Below, piece by piece: positions 52,989 to 62,549 of a stretch of 64,000 bases of DNA. The DNA comes from Mesotaenium endlicherianum. Its lineage: Eukaryota > Streptophyta > Zygnematophyceae > Zygnematales > Mesotaeniaceae. The notes below the pieces were generated by a model that was not told where the DNA came from, did not search any database, and worked only from the letters and a program-made list of their open reading frames with translations. The stretch is from contig WELA01010935.1 in NCBI GenBank assembly GCA_009602735.1, forward strand, positions 153,898 through 217,897, given 5' to 3'. The position numbers and the translations under genes are program-made. The stretch's first letter is position 1, and each line of letters begins with the position of its first letter.

Positions 52989-53495
52989 CTAAACCAAGCT
53001 TATAAAAGCGACTGACTGAGTGTAAGAAGAATCCTTTCGGATTCTCTCAAAGACATCAGCCCAATAGATCTCATCAAACTCTTCGCAAGTGAAACTATTT
53101 CCACGGATTCGTCCACTAAGACACTTTGTAGACAGCTTGAACTTAGGATTTTCATCCTTATTATCACCAGTCATTTTGAATGGTGACCAAGACTCACTAA
53201 CTTTTCCCCACACGTCGTGCTCTTTGCCCAAATTGGGTACAAAGGCTTGCGCGTTATACGGATTCTCACCGTTTGTGGCAATATGGCGAGACTCGTCTCT
53301 CGACGGTTGCTCACTCCACAGGCTATACGTGCGCTCACATGTCTCACTTCCTCGTGGACTCTGGCTTGAATCAAAACCTTCCGCAGGCTCCACAGGGTAG
53401 TAGAGTATTCCACTCCTTAACCGCATGTACAGCTGAATTTCTCCGGGTCCCCTTCCAGGTTGAGCACCAACGTTCTCACACGCCTCAATCCCCAA
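52989..53495 (-). CDS. Leader frame upstream of family-A gag
   Basis: 168 codons from ATG 53,495 to a TAG at 52,989-52,991. The same frame continues as gag after the stop. Readable pieces include GPGEIQLYMRLRSG, NGENPYNAQAFVPN and FDEIYWADVFERIRKD. A degraded copy at 1.94-2.82 kb conserves both the protein and the TAG. It could be an N-terminal extension of gag made by stop-codon readthrough, or a separate small protein. No known domain is recognised. A tRNA-like primer site, tggtgctcaacctgg at 53,455-53,469, is possible but not convincing. Confidence 0.5.
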   Translation of the reverse strand: MGIEACENVGAQPGRGPGEIQLYMRLRSGILYYPVEPAEGFDSSQSPRGSETCERTYSLWSEQPSRDESRHIATNGENPYNAQAFVPNLGKEHDVWGKVSESWSPFKMTGDNKDENPKFKLSTKCLSGRIRGNSFTCEEFDEIYWADVFERIRKDSSYTQSVAFISLV

Positions 53496-53539
53496 TTTGC
53501 TTGGGAATTATTACTCACCTCAACTACAGGACGAGGTTC

Positions 53540-54715
53540 TCAGAAGTAGGACTCTTACTTCCACATAGGCTTTATCCCTTAAGGTTCTTGGATTCACAGG
53601 CAAGCAAATTGTAATTTGCAGAAATCACACTCTAAGCAGCTTGACATACAACGTTCAGAGAAAATCGCCCTTCAGGCTTTCGCTTAACTTTCACAAAGTC
53701 ACAGCTTACAAAACTCTGAAACTACATGTCTATGCTGGCCTGGGTCAAGCTCTTCACTTAACACCGCGCCTTAACAGTTCTTCACTGCCAATTCAGGCTC
53801 ACTCAGTTCGTCACTGAGAGCTTTATCTGCCAATAGTACCCTCTCTCATCGAGATGCGAATGCGACTTCTAAGAACCTGGAATCTAACACACAACTCACC
53901 ATTTTAAGGCTGCTTCACACACTAGTGGCGTTCAGCCAAATTTTTGCTAATCTCCTAGCAAATTCCCATCTGCAATTCTCCTACTTTCAGTAGTGAGATT
54001 CCCTCTTGGGAACTCCTACATCCTAACTTATCTATGATACAGTGAGAAGAATCTTCTTCCCCTCCCTTCTGCTCCTTCTGCTCCCTTTGAACTTGGCAGA
54101 AGTGCGTGAGAGTGAATGACATGTCTCAGGCAACATTCATGCCTTTTGTAGGCACCACACAGCGTCATCTTTTGAGAATGCCGTGCTTAGTCACAAAGCT
54201 TAGCTGCATGTCACTTCTGCCTAGCCATGCTCCACTCAAACTCGTAGTCACTTAGCATGCATGCATACCTCCAGACTGTCGCGCGGGGCTGCTTAGCTTC
54301 TCAGCTGGCAGTCACGCCTAATTGGCTCATGGCTAACAACTCCTTAGCGGGGTGTACAAGCAAATGCCACTTGCTCAAGATTCCCCACCATGCGGCCGTA
54401 ATCTATCTTGGCATTGCGGCCATGACTTGGCTTAATCTCCCAATCACACAGTACCTGACTTGGTACCTGCTGGGCGGCTCATCACTGATCCCCAACTTCT
54501 AGCCTCGCGGCAGTCTATGCTGCCAATACCTCCCCTAGCCCTGGGTGTGGGTCACATTGACATTGACCACTTGCTAGTGGTCTTGACACTAACATAACCG
54601 CTGACTGCGACGTAATCAGTCAAGTGGTCGGTGAGTCAACGTTGACTTTCCGTACCTGGGTGGCCGTAGCTTGCTCTGTGCGTGCGGCAATTTCAAACGG
54701 ATAGTGGTCGCAACA
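53540..54715 (-). repeat. Family-A A1 segment (5' terminus)
   Basis: Collinear with A2 (43,294-44,551). On the minus strand it starts TGTTGCGACCACTATCCG at the ATAT duplication and runs directly into the leader region, with no B segment at either side. Confidence 0.85.
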
Positions 54716-54807
54716 ATATGTACGTATCGGTACAGGTCGTAACCATTTAGGTCGTATCCGTGTTGTAAAATTAGGGTCTCGGTAGGGCAACGTGACGGCT
54801 CAGTCTC
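54716..54807. repeat. ATAT duplication (right) and right part of the MULE-like repeat
   Basis: ATAT at 54,716-54,719, then gtacgtatcggtacaggtcg onward, which continues the repeat broken off at 42,996. It aligns without gaps to the inverse of about 2,250-2,330 (gagtatccagacaggtcgtc). Confidence 0.6.
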
Positions 54808-54818
54808 GGTTGTCGCGG
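54808..54818. repeat. 11-bp target duplication of the ~380-bp repeat (right)
   Basis: GGTTGTCGCGG, partner of 42,694-42,704. Confidence 0.55.
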
Positions 54819-55953
54819 AAGGGCAGCGAGACAGACTGGCCGTCTCAAAGAGGGCGTGAGACTGCGCTCGCTGCACAGACTACGCGTGAGCTGTGGCGGG
54901 GTGACAGCTTGTGGTCTGCTGCACAAACCGCGTCCCGGCTCTTGAGTGATGACCAAGCGCACAACTGGCACGGCGGTCATCGCAGTGTCGGGTGCACTGG
55001 CCACTGTGCGGGTTGCTCTGGCGGCAGTGCCGAAGGTGGCCGACGTAGCAGCGGAGAATGTGTCGAGGTTGGCACGGTCATCACTGGCATCTCTGCTGTG
55101 AGGTTGCGACAGCTGGCGTTGGTCGAGCAGTCATGCTCGAGCTGGAAACGCGGGCTTGCAACGTGGCGATAGCCTTTGCCGGACATGGAAAACGCGGGTT
55201 GGCTAAACCGTGGCGGGCCGACGGATGAAGGACGGCAAAACTCAGGGGGAGTAGCAGGCCTGTCAAAGCCTGGGGGCCCTCTCAGCGTGGTGAAGCCTAA
55301 GGGACCTGTGGGAATGCGGCGGACGCAAGCGACGGGTGTGACGAGCATGGCGTGCAATGATTCCTCGGTCGGCTCTTCATTGGACTCTTCCGGCGCCCTC
55401 TTGTACAACTCTTTGTCTGTCAAGGGGTCGTAGGAGGCTTGGCGCTTGGCCTCCTCCTCCAAAACCGTTGTGCGGCGGTCAGTATCCTTCGTGGGCATCG
55501 ACGGCAAAGCTGGCTGGGACGCCCTTTGCAATTGCATGGCCACTTGCACTCGCATCGCCCGTCGTAGGCGCATGTCAAACCGTGCGGCAGGCAAGCGCGC
55601 TCTGTCGCGCGGAGGCGGCTCAGAGACCGTCAAATGGGCCGTGCGTGCGGCGGCTGCAAGGAGCTCGTGGGCTCTAGCGGCTCTAGCACTTGCTGCGGTA
55701 GCGGCGTCGGTGGCGACAATTGCCACTGCTGTCATCTGACGCATCACGGCATGTTGCGTTGCGTGAATGCGCACGAACTCTCGGGCCTGTGGTGTCAGCT
55801 CCACCTGCTCACGTGGAGAGAGTTAGCGCTCTGCGCTTGGTAGCTCAGGCTCCTTGTTATGAGGCTGGAGCAGGTCTGCCCCAATGGAAACGTTGTCAAC
55901 CCTCGAGTTGCCCTTGTTTGTCTGGGTAACGCCGAGCCGATTGCCATCGATGC
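54819..55953 (-). pseudogene. Linker of the nested family-B element
   Basis: A 275-codon open frame (54,977-55,804) is rich in Ala and Arg (AAVRTAHL-type helices, ARLPAARFDMRLRRAMRVQV) and then Pro-rich. A short broken part leads to the insertion site. It lies between retropepsin and DNMT. No domain is recognised. Confidence 0.5.
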
Positions 55954-56736
55954 CTATTGCCATGTCGAGTGCCGCTGATGTGGGTTGCCGATCCAGAATG
56001 TCGAGTGGCAATGAGGCCGTACGTGTGCCTCCCAAGCGCCAGTGGGGCCGATAGTGTGCTCGCCCCGTCTAGTTATCCACCGCAGCTCCGATGGGAAGAA
56101 CACGTCCTCTCCCAAAAGGACGTCAAAGGTGTCAGAGTGCGTCATGAGCACGTGACGATGGATTGTCGTCTCATCCTCAAATCCCGACCGAAAGGTGAAG
56201 ACGAGCGCCAGCCGAGTGCACTCAGTCACAGACTTTGATGTGCCAGCCGCAGCAGTAATCCGCGTGGGCAACTCCTCTAGGTCGACTGAGGAGAGATCCA
56301 GCTGCCGGAGATGGCTGTGACTGATCAAGACCGGCAGCACACTGGTGTCAAACATAATGCGTTGAGGGGCCTGCTTGTTGACCAGCACAATCCCTTGTGC
56401 GTTGTCCAGATACGCAACGTTGGGGCTGCTGATCAACCACCGCTCGTGCAGAGGTCGAGCGAAAGCGGAAAGCATTGCGGTAGAGGCGCCGGCTACCAGC
56501 CTGTTAGTGCTCGTGCAAAAACCAGCGGTGCGCAAACGGAAGATCAACTGTGTGGCCTGCGGGGTCACTTCCAATGTCATGCCGAGCTCAGCGAAGGATA
56601 CCGTTGGCATGCGGTGCAAGGCGAGCGAGAGCACCTCGCGGCTGAGTTGCACTGTCATCATCAAAAAGATGAGTGTGTGCGGTGCAGGCGCGATAGACTC
56701 TGCTGGCAAGTCTAGCATACCAAAAGGGTGGGGCAA
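55954..56736 (-). CDS. Retropepsin-containing frame of family B
   Basis: 260 codons. After about 120 residues of unassigned sequence, IMFDTSVLPVLISHSHLRQL matches the retropepsin active site (D-T-S in place of D-T-G). About 85 residues later FDVLLGEDVFFPSELRWITR closes the fold. Retropepsins dimerise and cleave the polyprotein. The third position, Ser for Gly, would probably weaken or abolish activity. It lies upstream of the linker and DNMT, the same order as in family A. Confidence 0.7.
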   Translation of the reverse strand: MPHPFGMLDLPAESIAPAPHTLIFLMMTVQLSREVLSLALHRMPTVSFAELGMTLEVTPQATQLIFRLRTAGFCTSTNRLVAGASTAMLSAFARPLHERWLISSPNVAYLDNAQGIVLVNKQAPQRIMFDTSVLPVLISHSHLRQLDLSSVDLEELPTRITAAAGTSKSVTECTRLALVFTFRSGFEDETTIHRHVLMTHSDTFDVLLGEDVFFPSELRWITRRGEHTIGPTGAWEAHVRPHCHSTFWIGNPHQRHSTWQ

Positions 56737-57960
56737 GCGCGGAGCCTCCTACGTACAACGTCCCTCGTTGGACCGTTGCGCTCGGGCGCGACTGTTGATC
56801 GCCTGCGGCTGCCACAGCGTGCGCTACTGGGACAAGCCGTGAACAGCCGGACCACTCCCTAGTGGTCATGTCCGTGCGCAGCAAACCAAAGCATTAAATG
56901 GCGCGACTGCCGCCCCCGGTGCAACTGGTGCCACCGTAAGCGGGGCTGCTGACACAAATTCTCGTGGCGGCGCAAACGCTTTGGCGAAAGCCGGCGCCCC
57001 TGTGAGGACTGGCGCTGGCCCTGGTACTAATGCAAGGGCCAAGTGAGGTCTCTGCAAGGTCGCCAAGTCTTGCTCTCGGTTTGCACCTAAGGCAAACTAG
57101 CCGAGCTGCCAGTCCGTCCGCGCCCTCGGCTGCAAATGCCTTGGGCGATAATCAAAAAGCGGCCTCCGCGTAGCCTTGGCAGCGCAGATTTTGTGTGGGC
57201 CGAGTTTTTTTGCGCAGCAAGGGTTTACACGCTGGCTGACCGACGTCGTGCGCGAGCTATCAGGTGGCTCTCCGACGATTGGGTTGCACAGCGGGGTCAC
57301 AAATGCCCCCCTCTGATGCACGATGCCGCCCTCCTCTGCCGACAATGCGTTGGGTGTGTTGAGCCATGTGCGCACGCCAAGTGGCAGCACGCGAGCGCAA
57401 CTGCTGTGCGTGGTTGCGCATCTTGGCGCAACCGAGACGAGGCGATCGAGACGCAGGAACAAACCTTGCGGCGTCGTCCCTGGCGCACGGATACGGGTGG
57501 TAATGCCGGCCCTAGTGCATGGCGCCCCAGATGCCGGGGGTGCGCCACGTGGCGACAACTATTGGAACCTGCTGCTAGCAGCCAGCAGCAGGCGGCTGTG
57601 CTCATGCCGCTCACTTGTGCGCAAATCTTCGTATAGGTGCATGGTGTGGGCGCCTAGGTTGGTCGCAGCCTCAGCAGCCGCCTAGCGAGCTCGCAGGGGG
57701 ACGCCAGCCGTCGCTAGGCTGGCCATGGTTGGCCAACTCTTGAGAGTAGAGCGATGCAAGCACGGGTCATAGCCAGCGTCTGTGCTAGCTGCGCTGGCGT
57801 TAGTGCCGGCTCATTGTCGTGGCGGCCTGTGGCATCGGCTGGCCATGCTGCGTCAGATAGGCATCTGCTAGCTGTGAACCTGTCAGGTCGCCCGCGTCCG
57901 CTACTGGCGCATGCCTGAGCGGGGAGCGCAGAGCTGGCAGGGGCATAGAGCGCCTGGCAC
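56737..57960 (-). pseudogene. gag: Gag-like region of family B
   Basis: GC-rich minus frames with several stops. One 153-codon frame (57,097-57,558) ends with NPCCAKKLGPHKIC, perhaps a damaged zinc knuckle, shortly before the protease frame. Position and Cys/His content suggest gag, but no capsid motif is recognised. The outer end joins a family-D-like scrap near 57,960. Confidence 0.4.
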
Positions 57961-58200
57961 GTGTTGTTATTTGCTTAGCGTCAAGTGATTTTGAGTTATA
58001 CATGCTATCAAAGAAGGGTGTGCCCGCGTCACTAGTCGTTCTGTTGGTAGTCTTCTGGGGGAGTACAGCAGAATCAAGAGTGGCGGCACATGACACCTGA
58101 CCAATTTGTTCTTTAATGCCTGTAATGGTCCCCAAGTGCAAGAACACAGCTGGAGGACTTGGATATAGAGGGTCAACAACATCATTGCGACCAAGGCAAT
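57961..58200 (-). pseudogene. Fragment of a family-D-like RNase H-integrase spacer
   Basis: Minus-strand CAATLDSAVLPQ and SDAGTPFFDSMYNSKSLD resemble RAATLDPAVPPQ and SDAGAPFLGSVATVDSLD of family D at 22.2-22.35 kb. It is fused to family-B gag sequence without any repeat end, so the joint is a rearrangement and not a clean insertion. Confidence 0.6.
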
Positions 58201-59727
58201 ACGACTGACTAAGTAGAAACGTTGTAAGAACTCAGATCAACTCTCAAAAATCAATGGGGATGGTTTGCCTGCTGCTGGACAAGCCCTACACATGCACCCC
58301 AAATGGCCTTTTTTTGGACACTCAAGTTCTTTCAAGCAGATAGTTTGGCGCTAATGGAATTGAGCCAAAATACGTTGAGGGTTTAGGGTTTACGTTTTTG
58401 TTATAGACTTTCTGGCAAAGCTTGAGACTTATATGATGAGTTTTGCATCAGTTATTACAAATTTAGTTACGTTGGCCATATTGTCGCCGTGACACAAAAT
58501 TTGGACTTTTATTCATCTGTGCCACTTGCATCAGAATGGCACTACATCTGATAGGCATGTCTAATCAACTTTACATTTAGCATGCATACTAGATAGTTTA
58601 TTGAAAAGCTATGTAGTAAAAAATATTGTCAAAAATTTATGGGCCTCCAAAGTCTGCGAAGTGGGAGTTTCGCAAAATTAAAGGTCGACAGTCTGTATAT
58701 TGCAGCGTAGTTTTGGATGGACCTTAAAGTGCGTTTATTGGATTTGAGTGGCCATGATAGTGCTAGGAATCAAGTTTTAGGTCAATGGAAGACCAATTGA
58801 CAAAATTATGCACATTCACTCAAATGTGCAAAATGCGGCGATGTTGAGTGATTTTCACTTTTGTACATCTCTTGGCCACTTCATGCTCAAGGTCACCTAC
58901 TGTCACTTACTTCTCTCATTGTCTTGAGATTCAAAGTCAGCACTTAAAATCCATGTGTGAAAGCATGACAACAAAAAAACAAAAGCTTGAGCAAATTACA
59001 CCAAGTTATGGGTCTCCAAAGTGTGCCACGTGGCGCTTTTCGCACACTAGAAGCCTGCCATACTGTACAACGCAACACACTTCAAAAATAAAGATAGACG
59101 AGATTATCTAGGTAGTCATAGTAACTGCAGGTGTGACAATGTAGTGAATATGGAAAAAGTTATGCACTTAGTTTGAGATAATCAAAAGTTGTCGATACTC
59201 TTCCCCTTTTATGTTGCTCACATACTTTTTAGCATCTTCACTTATCACAACTCCATCAATGCTTATTACTACATGCTATACCTTTTCATACATGTTATAC
59301 TGAGTACACACAATATATTGGAACTTTCAGATCGGATTTTGGATAAGCATGTGCACCGATATGCTTTAAATAACTTTGATCATAATTAAGTGAAAAAAAA
59401 TAATTTTTTTGTATGCAGACTCTCATTACTCCACCTGTGTACTTTCTATATTTTGAAAGTATATTTTCGAGAAGTAGATGAAAGCAGACTCTACAACTTC
59501 ACGTATTTGTTTCTATAGAAATAAAAAAATGATAAATTAAAAAATATAAATTAATGCAGGAATATTCCTGGACTGATTCTGACCACCTACTTCCTTACCA
59601 ACCCACCTATATCTTTGTGTGTATTGAGTACAAAAGTCTTTTTGAAGATGGAACCAATGGAATCACCCTAAGACGTAGAACCTGCATCCAAATCAGGACC
59701 ATATAAGTATCATGATGATTCAAGAAT
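58201..59727. other. AT-rich stretch, no gene; internal diverged duplication
   Basis: No supported coding sequence. Two diverged direct copies of a ~90-bp segment are visible: ttatgggcctccaaagtctgcgaagtggg (from about 58,637) and ttatgggtctccaaagtgtgccacgtggc (from about 59,006). Their origin is unknown. Confidence 0.45.
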
Positions 59728-61470
59728 ATGACCATTGCTGGACCCCAAACAAACACAAGCATGCCTAGAGGTACAGGTGGAAGGTTTGTGAAGAGGAAGA
59801 AACTAAATGTTGAGAGTGCAGATGTAGGTGGGTCACTGAGATGGAGGAGAAAAGATGAAAGGCATAGAGATGACAAGCTAAAACAAGCTGGAGAGATCAA
59901 GACCTTGAAGAGGCAAGCCCTTGATAAAGAGTTTCAACAATCTATGACTGTAAAGAGGGAGTTGAGAGCTGCTAAGAGAGAGATTAGGTACCTCAAGCAG
60001 AAGCTCCTACAAACAACAGCTATCAATTCACCAACGACATGTCGTAGAGTTAGTGGACAATCCGTGAGGACATGGCAAAGAATGAGCAATGAGTTAAAGT
60101 CATTCATGGCTGCCAAGTTTGTTACTGACACAAATACAACAAAGTTTTTGGCAACATTCTTGAACAAGCTAGTCAATAAAGACATGGTCGAAGCAATTGT
60201 GGCTGAACTACAACTCAAGTTGCGCATAAAGAAGGCCACGGTAAAGCAAATTTAGAATCAGTGGGAGGACAAAGTGGGACTAGCTATAAAGTACAAGCAT
60301 AAGGAGCAATACCAGATGCTCATCAACGTCATGTTCAAGACATACAGCCAGGAGACAGGATTATGGGAGCCTAAGTAAATTCAAGATATAAAGATCTCCC
60401 TCCCTAAGTTCCCTTCCATAAGGAAAGTTAACAAGTTGGCAGCCCAGCCGTATGCACAGATGAGCCCAGAGGCGAGTGTAGATGGGCTGACAGTGACTGT
60501 GTCTTTGCAGGTGACTTGGATATAGCAGCTAAAAATTCAACCAGGGAGAGTCGTGAGGGTGCAAATTATAGGAGACGCTGCTGAACTGCGTAGAAGAGTA
60601 AACCAGACTATTGTAGCTGTATACATCTTCACAAACAACTTAGGACTGACAAACTCAGTGGAGAGCACTTGTTTTGTCATTCTCTTTGAGGGCATGGATG
60701 ACTATAATAGCATACAAAATGTGGCACCAAAATTGCTGGATGAGAAGGTGAAGACAATGGAGAAAGGTGTGTAAGTGGAATTGGACCTGTTCAGAATTAA
60801 GTTCTACCAAGGAGGTGATTACAACTTCAGTAATATTTTGTACGGGTTAACGGGAGCAAGCTCGACGTACTTGTGCTTGTGGTGTCAGGCGACATTGAAG
60901 AACATCCGCGACTGGTGTGATCTTCACGAAAATGTTCTCCGCACCTTGGATGGGATAAAGGTAGCAGCTCATGCTCCTGACTTATACAAGTTGCTCATGA
61001 CCTACTTGCATTACTCAAAACACTTTGAAAGCAAGTTAGATCTTGACAATGACATCATGAAGACAACAAGGGGCAAGCCGGAAAAATAGAGCACGAAGGC
61101 AAGACTAAACTAGCAGGTTCAGTACCAGGGACAAAGACACAAGAAGCCCTCCTTGTATAACATTTTGCCCAATGATTGCGTACTTTGTATTTTGCGTTTG
61201 AACTTGAAAATCTTAGCCACTCTCTATGAGAGAACTCATGCTTTTCTACCACCAAGGCAGGAGAAAGAAGACGAGTTCTACGCAATTTAAAAGGACAAGA
61301 TGAAGGCTATAATACCGCAGGATCGTGTGAAGGCCTTGGGCAAAGGCAAGAAGAGGAATAGGGCAGCGAAACCGAGCTTCATTGGACGGGAGTGCCTTCG
61401 GCTCCTGGAGCACTTTGTGGAGCTGGCAAACTGCGTCTTTTGTGACCTGCCAAAAGATGCCGACAGGTGA
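59728..61470 (+). pseudogene. Degraded DDE-type transposase gene, possibly RAG1/Transib-like
   Basis: Starts near MPRGTGGRFVKRKKLNVESA with a basic, coiled-coil N-terminus (DKEFQQSMTVKRELRAAKRE). Later come RVVRVQIIGDAAELRRRV, then LFRIKFYQGGDYNFSNILYG and GASSTYLCLWCQATLK, then HENVLRTLDGIKVAAHAPDL. An Asp, a GGD followed about 20 residues later by C-x2-C, and downstream His residues recall the catalytic core and zinc-binding insertion of RAG1/Transib-type transposases. Stops at about 60,254, 60,376, 60,526 and 60,772 show decay. The C-terminal part reads KAIIPQDRVKALGKGKKRNR. The family call is tentative. Confidence 0.45.
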
Positions 61471-61473
61471 TAC

Positions 61474-61864
61474 TGTTCAACGGTCAGTGCGATGGCACCG
61501 CCTACCCAGGACTTAACCACGTTGGTAGGACCTCGGTTAACCAAATCCACCACCATCTCCCATCATCCCGAATCGCCATCCATCATAGGGATGTCATCTG
61601 GCCATACATCTAGCATACCACACTTAGATGCATATAGAGGCAGTTCGCTGCTACCGAGTACGGAAGTCAGCTGGCTGTCAAAGAATGTGTCAGCAAGCTG
61701 ACTTAAGCTGACTTCAACCTGCTGCTTTCGGCTGAGTCAATAAACTGATATTAAATAATACAGTCCAGCAGACTGATTATTAACTAGAGTTCAGCAGGCT
61801 GAACTTATTTAACTGTTATATTTATACGAATATTATATCAACCAATATGTATTGATTCATTACA
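61474..61864 (-). repeat. LTR of family F, copy 2
   Basis: 391 bp, in the same orientation as 17,052-17,444. On the minus strand TGTAATGAATCAAT to GTTGAACA, preceded by agttggaggga. About 40 bp of shared internal sequence (gttgtcgcctccacaac) adjoin it on the right before another LTR begins at 61,910. Confidence 0.65.
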
Positions 61865-61909
61865 ATCCCTCCAACTTAACATGTTGTCGCCTCCACAACA
61901 CTGAAACAG

Positions 61910-62412
61910 TGTAGTGATTTGAGTTATTATATAATAGTATGCATATATTTTAATGTTTTCAAATATATTTGGAGTGGTATTGTGAGGAGTCAAGTGTGAA
62001 TAGGTACTCTAGTAACTTGGTTCATGTCCTTTGTACCTTCCAAGGCATTTTCGAAGTTAGAGGAAAGACCTAGAAGAATTCCATGTGGCAAAAGTCAGAT
62101 GTGCCATTTTTAGGTCAAAAGGACATGTGTACATTATTCTAGAAAGAGGTGGCAAGTTTTGGGATGTGTTGGGTGCCAACACATCAACATACACCTTCCT
62201 AGAAATTACTTATGTAGCAAGTATATAAACAAGAGCTAGAACATAGAAAGACATTCCAGAATCACTCTTGTACTTGCCAAAATCCAGAAATATATTAACT
62301 TTCAAGAAGCCATCTCTCTTTCAAGAAGCTACCACTTGTGTTCAAAGATCCTTGTCTTGAATAGATAAAGTATTATATTTCACTAAGTACTTCATCTATC
62401 TACTTCACTACA
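61910..62412 (+). repeat. 5' LTR of family G
   Basis: A 503-bp segment beginning TGTAGTGATTTG and ending CTTCACTACA, so the ends are perfect 8-bp inverted repeats (TGTAGTGA/TCACTACA). A tatataaac box lies at about 62,222. The 3' partner would lie outside the window. Linkage to the gag that follows is by position only. Confidence 0.65.
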
Positions 62413-62549
62413 GGACTGCTTGTGTGTTATCTTTTGCTTTTAAATCAGTTAACAGAAAGTACCATAAAGATTACTTGCTGATATAAAGATCTTTTATAAA
62501 TTGTTAATCGCCTATTGGTAAGTCGATTCATTTCCTCAACAATGTTATT
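62413..62549 (+). other. Leader of family G
   Basis: A short AT-rich stretch between LTR and gag frame. No standard primer-binding site (TGGTATC type) is visible directly after the LTR. The gag N-terminus seems to be missing, which suggests a deletion here. Confidence 0.35.

Larger units (their letters stand above)
42997..54715 (-). mobile_element. Family-A DNMT-PHD Ty3/gypsy retrotransposon, 11.7 kb
   Basis: The minus-strand order is A1 repeat, leader frame, gag with two zinc knuckles, retropepsin, DNMT, a long linker, RT, RNase H, integrase, PHD finger, polypurine tract, then B1, A2 and B2 segments. The ends TG...CA and the ATAT duplication are fixed by comparison with the uninterrupted copy of the host repeat. 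Most catalytic motifs survive (DTG, PCQ, YIDD, RNase H acids). A few frameshifts and stops and one integrase Asp-to-Asn change make it non-autonomous. It is the best copy of the lineage here. Confidence 0.88.

Noticed and set aside
53455-53469. Primer-binding site for family A (tggtgctcaacctgg)
   Set aside because: It lies well inside the leader, is changed in the second copy (cggtgctcaccctg), and I cannot match it to a tRNA 3' end.
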